Assembly: GCF_035712445.1 (NCBI RefSeq)
Contig: NZ_DASTAT010000132.1
Span: 1 to 42,776, forward strand
Source of the DNA: Oligoflexus sp.
GTDB taxonomy: Bacteria > Bdellovibrionota_B > Oligoflexia > Oligoflexales > Oligoflexaceae
DNA: 42,776 nucleotides
Direction: 5' to 3'
Shown: piece after piece, positions 1 to 8,200 of the stretch
How the letters are laid out: every line of letters starts with the position of its first letter
Numbering within the stretch: position 1 is the stretch's first letter
Translations under genes and position numbers: made by a program
The notes under the pieces: generated by a model
Databases searched by the model: none
What the model saw: only the letters and a program-made list of their open reading frames with translations
Told to the model about the DNA's origin: nothing

Positions 1-2
1 GA

Positions 3-1016
3 AAAAATCAGGCGTTTTGGGGCGTCATGACTGGCAATGAACTTACTGATGTCAAGCTTTCCAAGCTGACCTTTAGCAAATTTGCTCGTGCCACAATCAA
101 GAGTTCACAGAAGCAGGGAGACTATTTTCATTCAATTTGGGAGGACGAAGAGGATCGGCTCAACGTCGTATACATGGATGATGGCCTCTTTCAATTTATA
201 GATGGCACGTGGCAGAGTACGAGACTGTTATCTCCTACTGAAGCCCTGGGTGATATTAAGACATACCGGGATCAATTCGGACATCTGTACACTTTAACCG
301 TTGACGAAGTTTGGTTCCAAAAAAAGCCCGGCGATAGGGCCCGTGTTATCACAAAGACTGTGCCGAGCAATACTTTCAAGGGATTTTTCGAGTCTCTACC
401 TGGTCACGTCTGGTTCTATAAATTCAACACCCAGGAAATTTTCGTGTCTACCTTTGGCCAGGTAACACGCTTCGAACTCGATAGCGATCATCTCGACCCA
501 ATTGTTGCCATGTTTTCTGTTCGCGGAGTACCCCATGTTGCGACTGCCAACAAGTTCTTTGGGCTTGTGGATGCCGACTTGGCGACTAAGCGATTTAGAC
601 CACAAAGCCCTGAAAATATCGGCCTAAAGGGTTTGGGAGATTCGAACATCATCGCATTTCAACAAGTTACGCCGGAACTTTTCTTAATCGACACGATTTT
701 GGATGGCAAGAGAACGTACTGGTTATGGAACTCTGAAACCCTTGAAATAAGGGATATGGGATTGGGCTCCTTATGGATGCCTACCGCAGTCTATAAGACT
801 GTTTTTTCAGTTTCGAATGAGGAATTTTATGTTGGAGATGACAATGAAATTTATCTGTCGAATAGGCTAAATCTGACGAAGGTGGTAGATGTCAGGGATC
901 TGCGTGAATTTTTCAATTCACTTGAAACAACAATAGTATTCTATTATCGGGACAGAAAAGATCGACTTTGGATTGCTACACGCTACCCGAATGCTCTTTT
1001 GCGCTATGACCCTTAA
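3..1016 (+). CDS. beta-propeller-like protein, 5' end outside window
   Basis: The reading frame is open to the left edge. The first ATG (position 27) has no convincing ribosome binding site, so the gene probably begins upstream and only its C-terminal ~330 residues are visible. The protein is rich in short beta-strand segments with aromatic and glycine turns. Pieces such as IWEDEEDRLNVVYMDDGLFQF and the ending DRKDRLWIATRYPNALLRYD resemble the Reg_prop blades of periplasmic sensor beta-propellers. No catalytic domain or membrane segment is visible in this part. Base composition is clearly more AT-rich than the genes that follow, which could mean foreign origin. Two hairpins follow the stop codon. 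Function unknown; the propeller assignment is inference from pattern, not from a search. Confidence 0.6.
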   Translation, partial: KNQAFWGVMTGNELTDVKLSKLTFSKFARATIKSSQKQGDYFHSIWEDEEDRLNVVYMDDGLFQFIDGTWQSTRLLSPTEALGDIKTYRDQFGHLYTLTVDEVWFQKKPGDRARVITKTVPSNTFKGFFESLPGHVWFYKFNTQEIFVSTFGQVTRFELDSDHLDPIVAMFSVRGVPHVATANKFFGLVDADLATKRFRPQSPENIGLKGLGDSNIIAFQQVTPELFLIDTILDGKRTYWLWNSETLEIRDMGLGSLWMPTAVYKTVFSVSNEEFYVGDDNEIYLSNRLNLTKVVDVRDLREFFNSLETTIVFYYRDRKDRLWIATRYPNALLRYDP

Positions 1017-1020
1017 AGAA

Positions 1021-1063
1021 TGGCGGTTGGAACTTGCCAAAATTTTGGAGCTTCCGACCGCCA
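1021..1063 (+). terminator. 12-bp inverted repeat directly after the propeller gene
   Basis: Arms at 1021-1032 and 1052-1063 pair over 12 positions with one G-T wobble. The loop itself contains the palindrome CCAAAATTTTGG (1039-1050 region). No T-run follows, so it may protect the mRNA 3' end or act together with the next hairpin rather than being a classical terminator. Confidence 0.4.
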
Positions 1064-1076
1064 ATTACTACCGGAA

Positions 1077-1102
1077 GGGACCCCGAAGGTCCCCTTTCGT
1101 TC
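1077..1102 (+). terminator. candidate rho-independent terminator
   Basis: Stem GGGACC (1077-1082) pairs with GGTCCC (1088-1093) around loop CCGAA, followed by a pyrimidine-rich CTTTCGTTCC tail. It lies about 60 nt after the stop of the propeller gene. The T-run is poor, so the call is moderate. Confidence 0.45.
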
Positions 1103-1232
1103 CACTTTACGTCGATCCAAATCCCCGCAATAACTAAGCTAAAAAAATAATCTCAAGTTCAGACTCTATTCTGCCGATCTTGTGTGACGGGACCAGGGAT
1201 CCACTTTCAATACTTATTCGAAGGTACAAACC

Positions 1233-1583
1233 ATGATCAAGGCCGGATTGATTGCGATAAGCCTTATGCTGATGACGACGGCGTGTGGTGATTCCGAACC
1301 AGTGGCCACCAGCTATAAGAAAAGCATGGCTGCTCCCGCTGGTGCCGCTCCCGGAGCCGCAACCCCTGGCGCAGGAACTGGTGATGCCACCGCTTTGAAA
1401 GCGCAGGGCACAACCCTCTATAACGCAAAATGCGCTAACTGTCATGGGGCCCTCGCAGACTCCAAGAAAAAAGGGGCAACCTTGGCGCGCATTAAGGCAT
1501 CGGCTACGATTTCTAGTCATTCCGGAACGGGTTTTCCAACGGCGGACACTGAATTCCAAGCTTTGGAAGCGGCTTTGAAGTGA
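1233..1583 (+). CDS. small c-type cytochrome-like lipoprotein
   Basis: A 116-residue protein with a lipoprotein signal ending in the lipobox TTAC (lipidated Cys18). An Ala/Pro/Gly-rich spacer (about 30-50) follows, then a heme-binding motif CANCH (Cys67, Cys70, His71). The C-terminal end (DTEFQALEAALK) matches the last helix of single-heme class I cytochromes c. The expected role is an electron carrier tethered to a membrane lipid and facing the periplasm. No methionine occurs after the CXXCH motif: the usual distal-ligand segment reads GTGFP where MP is normally found. The sixth heme ligand may therefore be His96 or be absent. The start is supported by GAAGG about 8 nt upstream. A good terminator follows, so the gene is monocistronic. 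Confidence 0.8.
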   Translation: MIKAGLIAISLMLMTTACGDSEPVATSYKKSMAAPAGAAPGAATPGAGTGDATALKAQGTTLYNAKCANCHGALADSKKKGATLARIKASATISSHSGTGFPTADTEFQALEAALK

Positions 1584-1607
1584 ATTGAAAATCCTTTGAA
1601 AAAACTG

Positions 1608-1640
1608 ACCCGTTTTCCGCGAGGAGGACGGGTTTTTATT
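1608..1640 (+). terminator. rho-independent terminator of the cytochrome gene
   Basis: ACCCGT (1608-1613) pairs with ACGGGT (1628-1633), extended inside by TTTCC against GGAGG, and is followed by TTTTTATT. It is placed 25 nt after the stop codon at 1583. Confidence 0.75.
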
Positions 1641-1789
1641 CAACAGTTACCGGGAAGAGCCAACGCGGGGCGCGGAAGAATTTGCCCCTGCGGTGACGAA
1701 TGAGTGTGTGGCTACAAGCTTCTATCGGATTGTCTGCCAAAACTCCAGCGTTAATCTTATTATGAAACTTTGAGATTTGGCTGCTAGTA

Positions 1790-1820
1790 AAGGCCGACTC
1801 TCTGATCCTGGATATCGGCC
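1790..1820 (-). terminator. candidate terminator of the GH35 gene
   Basis: On the minus strand GGCCGA pairs with TCGGCC (plus positions 1815-1820 and 1792-1797) around a 17-nt loop that contains a small ATCC/GGAT pairing. The hairpin is followed by TTTACT. It lies just beyond the stop codon of the gene ending at 1831. Confidence 0.35.
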
Positions 1821-1830
1821 GGGTTTGAGG

Positions 1831-4800
1831 CTAGTTACCTGAAATTTCAGGATTTATGCTTAGAACACCCACGCCTTTGACTCCTGCCGTGCGTTCGACG
1901 GCATTATTCCGCCACTCCATCCCTTCCTGATTATACTGAAGGCTGATGTTTTCGATGCGCCCGGCCGGGTCCTTATCGGTCGAGGTATCCTCGAAGGCGA
2001 TGGCGAGCGTATTGAGGCGTCCATCGCTGTAGAGCATTTCAGAAGGGACCGGGAACATATCCGGGCTCAGAGGCACCCACATGCCCCGCTGCGGCCGTCC
2101 CCAGAAGCCTTTTTGCAGCCAGTTTTCATCACTGAGCCAGCGGCCTATCATCTGGCCATTCAGAAAGATCGTGGCCTTGGCGCCCTGACCTTTCAGATTC
2201 AGAACCAAAGGCGCCGCCCATTGCTCGGGCCGGGGCAGCTGGTCCTTGGTGAATTCGGTGCGGTACCACAGGATATCGCCCTTTTCGAGGGCGAGCGAGC
2301 GGCCATCGACCTTTTTCCAGGTCTCTGTATTGAATTCAGGACGGGCGTATCCGGCTCGTTCTCCGCCGAGCTGCGTTCCGACTTTCCATTGCGTCAGATC
2401 ACGATTTCCGATCTGAGCCTTGCCATAAAGTCCTTTGAGTCCATCATAGGGAAGGGCCGGCAGGCGGGCCTGCGTGCCCACGATGGTGCCGCGGCCAAAC
2501 ATGAAGCTGCCATGACCCCAGACCTCGGCGCGGAAGGTGATGGTGTTCATCCCGACCTTCAGATAGGGCGTCAGACCCTGGAACTTGTAGTTGCTGCTCG
2601 GGCTTTGATTATCGATCTCCGTGCCGAAGGGATTCAATGTCGCAAGATACTGACCGTTGACGTAAACACCGACGATATCGCTGGCGCTTTCAATATAAAG
2701 ACGATCAAGTTTTTTCAGGGCCGCGGCATCCTTGATCTCAAAACGTGTACGGTACCAGGTATGACCCGCGAAGATGTCGAGGAACTCCAGAGCCTTCGGT
2801 TCGCCTTCGATGGCAAGCCAGGCGCTGTCATCAAAATCATTCTGCGTTTCGGCGCGATCGCTGATGATTCGAGCTTCGGTGAATTCGGGCAGCGAGGGTG
2901 GAGTGGACAGCGCGGGCAGGGTAAGCTGCGTGCGGCGCGTGCCTGCATCAAAGGCGGTTTTTTCCGTCAGTCCTTCCAGGGAAACTTTATCCGCGCTGAG
3001 CATATCGAGCACAGCAGTGTTCGCACGATACTGGAAACGGAGGCGCTCCCCATCCAGAACTTCAAGATCATCCAGACCCGTGATCATGACATCCGATGCA
3101 CCTTTTTTAAAGAACCAGATGTGCCCAGCCTCGTCGATCGTTGTGATGTAAACCCGCAGATTCTGTCCGGCGGCATTACGAATCGAAGCGATTTTACCCT
3201 GGGTGTGTTCATAGGAAATCGTCAGGCGATCTGAAGTTTTCTCTTCCAGTTGAATGCCTTCGTCCTTGGTCACGAGCTCCAGTCCGCTACCTGTCAACGC
3301 CAGCTCGCCCCCGCTTCCCTGGGACCCGTAAACGATCAGCAGCTTTTCATCATTGAAGTCGCGTGCGGTGAGCACTTCGCTGGTGGCATAATGCAGCGTA
3401 AAGGCTTCATTCAAAGGATAGTCGTGCAGCATGATAAGGTCATAGGTGCTCTTTTTTTCCTGAGCCAAAGGCACAGTCATGGGGCGGAACCGGGGCAGGT
3501 TTTCCCCTTTGAACGTGATGCCGCCTTTTTCCACAGTCTGCACCTTGCCCGACTGATTGACGAGACCGATGAAACTCGTGCCGTTCACTTCGTGCCAGTA
3601 ATGAACCTGGCCGAGCTTCTGACGTGCTCCGAGGTCCTTGTTCTGGACGACAAGCCTTGAATCGGCATCCTTGAAATTCCCACTGCGCAGCGGTAAACCC
3701 GAAGCGCCTAGAAGATTTTCCGTGAGGTTGAAAAAGAAATTGTCGCGGCGGTATTGATAGTAGAGATCCCTTTGAACGCCCGATGCACTCAGGGGGCCAT
3801 CGTAATCAATGACGTTGCCGAAGTAACCGGCAAGAGGCGCCAGGAAACCGCTGACGTAGCGTTTGGGGTCGCTCAGATCAAAGATGGTGCCGATCCAGTC
3901 ATTGGGCTTTTCGCCCGGCTCGCCCCAGTGGGGTGCGACATCACCGGCGCGGGCCCCAAGCGTTAGGGAGTTCATGTAGCCCTGCTGAATCATCCCGGCC
4001 AGGTTAAAGGTAAAGAGGGAGTCGAGACCGCCCATGATGAGGCGCCTTGATTCCTGGGTGTTGCGATTGAGCTCCATGCTGCCGCTGGAGGAATTTTGAT
4101 AGATGCCGCCGTGCTGCGCCGGATCGTGCATTTCCTTCAAAAGATCATAGGCGATTTCCTCGGGCTGCCCTTCGTTCGCCCACTCATAGATGTTGGGGAA
4201 GGGCATGACATCCGGCACCTCGCCCATGGCGGATATCTTGCCATCGCCGGGGCAGGTGACGAGCGGGATGGTCACACCGCTTTGCCGCACGATATCACGC
4301 AGCGCCGTGAAGTATTTTCCCGTTTCCATCGGTTGGGTCAGGGGCCGTTCCAGGCCGCCGTCATAGCTGAAGAGACGATCGGTTTGGAAGGAGCGTTCAA
4401 ACCAGTTGTACTCGTTTTCAATAACATAGAGCACAATGGGTCCACCCTGATCAGCCATGTAGGGTTTCAGCACTTCATTCAGAGCGTTCAGGTAACGGCT
4501 GACCGGTTTGATAAAATCCGGATCATAGGTGCGAAGGTTGGGACGGCCGTCTTCATCATAGGATTTTTTCGTGGCCTTGCGTGTGAGCCAGGCCGGCAAA
4601 CCTCCGCCATCCATTTCATTGGTGATATAGGGACCGGGCCGAACGGCCACATAAAGACCATAGGATTGCGCGAGTTCCAGAAATCGCCGGAGGTTCGGTT
4701 GGTCAAAGTTGAACTCGCCTTCGCGGGCTTCGATCTGGTTCCAGGCAATATAGATATCAAGGGCATTGAAACCCATTTCCTTATACTTCCGCAGGCGATC

Positions 4801-5052
4801 ATTCCAGGTGGATTCCGGCAGGCGGAACCACTGGACGCTGCCTCCGCGCAAGAGGCGGTAGTTCCCGTCGATCTTGAAGCCCTTGGCATCAAGGGCAGCG
4901 GTATAGGCCCTTTTACTTTTTAAAGCATCATCCACATCGGTAAGATTGGTCGGTGAACTGGGTGCAGGTCGGGCTGTATCCTTGGGGGAACGCGAGCCTT
5001 GACAGGAGACGAGCAGAGCCGCTGCCAGAGCGGCAGGAATGAATTTCATCAT
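1831..5052 (-). CDS. GH35-type beta-galactosidase-like lipoprotein
   Basis: A 1073-residue exported lipoprotein; the signal peptide ends in LLVSC (Cys17). Residues about 65-400 show the GH35 TIM barrel: GGSVQWFRLP near 70, then YVAVRPGPYITNE (about 134-146) and GGPIVLYVIENEY (203-215), with Glu214 in the acid/base position of the family. The C-terminal half carries jelly-roll domains typical of large GH35 enzymes (HTWYRTRFE and a later ILWYRTEF). The expected activity is removal of terminal beta-galactosyl residues from oligo- or polysaccharides at the cell surface. The nucleophile Glu motif of the family (EF..GW/GG) is not evident; the matching region reads QNSSSGSM, so activity or specificity may be altered. 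The start is supported by GGAAG (5059-5063) 6 nt upstream of ATGATG. It follows the megasynthase in the same direction but a terminator lies between them. Confidence 0.85.
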   Translation of the reverse strand: MMKFIPAALAAALLVSCQGSRSPKDTARPAPSSPTNLTDVDDALKSKRAYTAALDAKGFKIDGNYRLLRGGSVQWFRLPESTWNDRLRKYKEMGFNALDIYIAWNQIEAREGEFNFDQPNLRRFLELAQSYGLYVAVRPGPYITNEMDGGGLPAWLTRKATKKSYDEDGRPNLRTYDPDFIKPVSRYLNALNEVLKPYMADQGGPIVLYVIENEYNWFERSFQTDRLFSYDGGLERPLTQPMETGKYFTALRDIVRQSGVTIPLVTCPGDGKISAMGEVPDVMPFPNIYEWANEGQPEEIAYDLLKEMHDPAQHGGIYQNSSSGSMELNRNTQESRRLIMGGLDSLFTFNLAGMIQQGYMNSLTLGARAGDVAPHWGEPGEKPNDWIGTIFDLSDPKRYVSGFLAPLAGYFGNVIDYDGPLSASGVQRDLYYQYRRDNFFFNLTENLLGASGLPLRSGNFKDADSRLVVQNKDLGARQKLGQVHYWHEVNGTSFIGLVNQSGKVQTVEKGGITFKGENLPRFRPMTVPLAQEKKSTYDLIMLHDYPLNEAFTLHYATSEVLTARDFNDEKLLIVYGSQGSGGELALTGSGLELVTKDEGIQLEEKTSDRLTISYEHTQGKIASIRNAAGQNLRVYITTIDEAGHIWFFKKGASDVMITGLDDLEVLDGERLRFQYRANTAVLDMLSADKVSLEGLTEKTAFDAGTRRTQLTLPALSTPPSLPEFTEARIISDRAETQNDFDDSAWLAIEGEPKALEFLDIFAGHTWYRTRFEIKDAAALKKLDRLYIESASDIVGVYVNGQYLATLNPFGTEIDNQSPSSNYKFQGLTPYLKVGMNTITFRAEVWGHGSFMFGRGTIVGTQARLPALPYDGLKGLYGKAQIGNRDLTQWKVGTQLGGERAGYARPEFNTETWKKVDGRSLALEKGDILWYRTEFTKDQLPRPEQWAAPLVLNLKGQGAKATIFLNGQMIGRWLSDENWLQKGFWGRPQRGMWVPLSPDMFPVPSEMLYSDGRLNTLAIAFEDTSTDKDPAGRIENISLQYNQEGMEWRNNAVERTAGVKGVGVLSINPEISGN

Positions 5053-5172
5053 GTGTGACTTCCAATCAAAAGAGAACCAACGACGGGTGGCTGGAATGCA
5101 AGGACTTTGCCGTCCTGTGCGATTGAAAGCAAGTCGGGACTTGTGGTGCAGAGGTTGTGTGTAAAAAAGGCG

Positions 5173-5199
5173 TATTTAAAGGGGACTGAGACCGTCCCC
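5173..5199 (-). terminator. terminator of the megasynthase gene
   Basis: On the minus strand GGGGAC pairs with GTCCCC (plus 5194-5199 and 5181-5186) around a 7-nt loop and is followed by TTTAAATA. It lies 7 nt after the stop codon at 5206 and separates this gene from the GH35 gene. Confidence 0.6.
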
Positions 5200-5205
5200 C
5201 TGCGG

Positions 5206-8200
5206 TTAGTTTTTATTCCGATCCAGGAAGCGGACAAGACGTTCATGAAATTTTGCACTCTGGGACAGGTTGGGAAAATGTCCGCCATCATCAAGCAGCG
5301 CGACTTCAGCATCCGCGAGGTCTCGGCCCCATTCCACAATCTCAGCCCAATTCGCAATACGGTCCTTGCGGCCTGCGATCAAAAGAACCGGGCCATGCGG
5401 ACGAGCAGCGTCCTCTGCGTCCTTGGCAAAAAATTCTGCGAAGGCTTCCAGATCCAGGCCCACCAGGGCGTTCTCATACTGCTCCTGAAGCGCGGGACTC
5501 ATGTCCTCCCGCTCGGCCAGGACGTGAGCTTGAAAATCCAGTAAAGACGGCAGCGTGGTCAGCACAGGACTGCAGACCAAAACAAGGTTCGCCATCCTCT
5601 CGGGATAATGCTGCGCGAACATGCGCCCGACCCAGCCTCCAAACGATGAACCGACGATGTGGACGCGTTCTTTGATCTGCATGCCATCCAAAAGCTCATG
5701 CAGGGCCCGCGCCATACCCGAGAGACTGTGGTCGTTCAGTGTTTCACTGCGACCATGCCCCGGCAGTGTCACCGCGATCACGCGGAAATTCGGAGCCAGC
5801 GTATCGACCTGCGAAGCCCATTGGCCGTGCCCCAGACCCAAGGCAGGAAGAAGGAACAGCGGTGCTCCGCGTCCTGATACCATAAGTTCCAGGCGTTTTC
5901 CCGAGGCGATTCTGATCAGGATATGAATCTGCAGTTCCGGCTTGATGCGGAGCAGACGGTCGATGTCCTCCCAGGTTTTTAGCTGGAATAACGATTTGAG
6001 GGAGGCAGGGTCCGAAGGCAGACGAATATCCAAAACCTCCAGGGATGCATGCGTCCCTGATGTTGATGCAGCGGCGGTACTGCCTTTTCTTTCCTGTTTT
6101 AAAAATTCAGCAAGCGATTTGATGTTGGGATGGTCCATCAGGGCCTTGGGCTTCAGATTGAACCCTGCCTGCCGATTCAAATCGCCCAAAAGCTGCAAGC
6201 CCGAGATGGAATCGAGCCCCAGCGAGGCGAAGTCGGTATTCTCGTGCAGATGCGCGGCTGAGATTCCCAGCCTTTTTTCCAGCAAAGCCATGAGCAGGGA
6301 CTGAAACTCATCACCCCTGCCGACGGTTTGAGGCGAAGTTGATGACGCCTTGGTTTCGATGTCGTCGGTAAACCAATAGCGATTGCGGGCAAAGGCATAA
6401 CCAGGCAAAGGTAATTTTTGGTAAAGACTCGGACCCGGTTCTCCCGTTTCCTGAGTGGGTTGACCGTTCCAGGCTTTAAGCTTGGACAAAAGCTCATCAT
6501 GGGATTGGGCCGAGAAGGAGCTGCGATGTTCGAATTCCTCGCGACCATGGATAAGATTTGCAGAAAGATCGGCCAGAGGCCACGACCGGGTTCTTGGATC
6601 CTCCAGCATGGCAACGAAATCCTGAATCCTTCGCGTCAGAGCTTCCGGGCTCCGACCTGAGAAGGGAAATAGCCAGCGCCTGTCGTGATGAACAGTCTGA
6701 AGCTGTGGCGTCGCAAATTCTTCCAGGACAATATGAGCGTTGCTGCCTCCAAATCCAAAGGAACTGACGCCGGCAAGACGCCTGCCCGAGGATTCCCAGG
6801 GAGCTGTGCGGTTAGGAAGCTGTAAAAATCCACCGGCAAGGCCCAGGTAGGAGTTCGCATTCTTCAGATGCAAATTGCCCGGCAGAAGCTTATGCTGCAG
6901 AGCCATCACAGCCTTGGCAAGACCGGCGGCGCCGGCAGCGGATTCCAAATGTCCGATTTGGGTTTTGACGGCTCCCAGATAACAATGCGCGGGTTCGCCG
7001 GTCACGCGGAACGCCTGCTTGATGGCATTCACTTCGATGGGATCGCCGAGACTGGTTCCTGTTCCATGAGTTTCCAAATAATGAAGCGAGCGGGTATCTA
7101 TGCCCGCTTTACGCCAGGCGTCGACCAGCAGCATGCTCTGGGCTGTGGTATGAGGCGCCGTCAAGGACGTGGCCCGGCCGCCATGATTCACTGCGCTGCT
7201 GCGGATGACGGCGTGAATATAATCGCGATCCGCTTCCGCTTTCTTTAAAGGCTTCAGGATAAAAAGACCGATGCCTTCACTTCGCACATAGCCCGATGCA
7301 CTTTGATCGAAGGTCTTGCAGCGACCTTCCGGGCTCAACATGCCCGCCTCATTCAAGGCGAGGCTAATATCAGGGGCAAGAATCACATTCACACCGCCGG
7401 CGATGGCCAGATGGCATTCACCGCGACGCAAAGCTTCGACAGCACGATGAACGGCCACCAGAGCGCTGGAACACGCGGTGTCCACCGTTTCACTTGGACC
7501 GTGCAGATTCAGGACAAAAGACAGGCGATTGGCCAGCATCGCACGCGCATTGCCGGTTGTGGCCAGGGGATGCGGGCGCTCCGGCTGCTCCTGCAGGAGC
7601 TGCGCATAATCATGAGTGGACGCGCCGATGAACACCGCCGTCGGCGACGATTTTAAATCGGAGGGTCGATAGCCTGAATGCTCCAATGCCAGCCATGCCG
7701 CTTCCAGAACCATTCTTTGCTGCGGGTCCATCAAGCGGGCTTCCCCCGGAGTTATACCGAAGAAAGCCGCATCGAAGGCCCGAACATCGCGCATGAATCC
7801 ACCCCAGCGAAGAGCTTCGCCGGCGTTTAAACTCTGCCAGTCCCAACGCTCTTTGGGAACCTCCGCAATCAGGTCCTGGCCTGCGACCAGAGCTTTCCAA
7901 AAGTCTTCCATCGAGTCGGCTCCGGGAAAACGCCCGGCCATCCCGATAATCGCGATCGCTTCATCAGGCGCAAGGGGAGCTTCAGAAGGCTTCATTGGTG
8001 AAGGAGCGAGCGGAACCTGAGTCGGATGGCGGCGCCGCGCAAGATTGAAAACCAGATCCTCAAGAGTTCGGCTTTCAAAGAAAACAGTCGGATCATTTTC
8101 GATGGAGAACTGCTCGCTGATCTGGGCACTCAGGTAATTGAGCGTCATCGAATCCAGGGCGAGATCGCTGAGACTGGTTCCCAGTTGAAAAGCCTGGCCC

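Noticed and set aside
2113..3234. Long plus-strand frame (373 codons) opposite the GH35 gene
   Set aside because: It is antisense to a recognisable protein, has no ribosome binding site and no family resemblance; long antisense frames are common in GC-rich genes.
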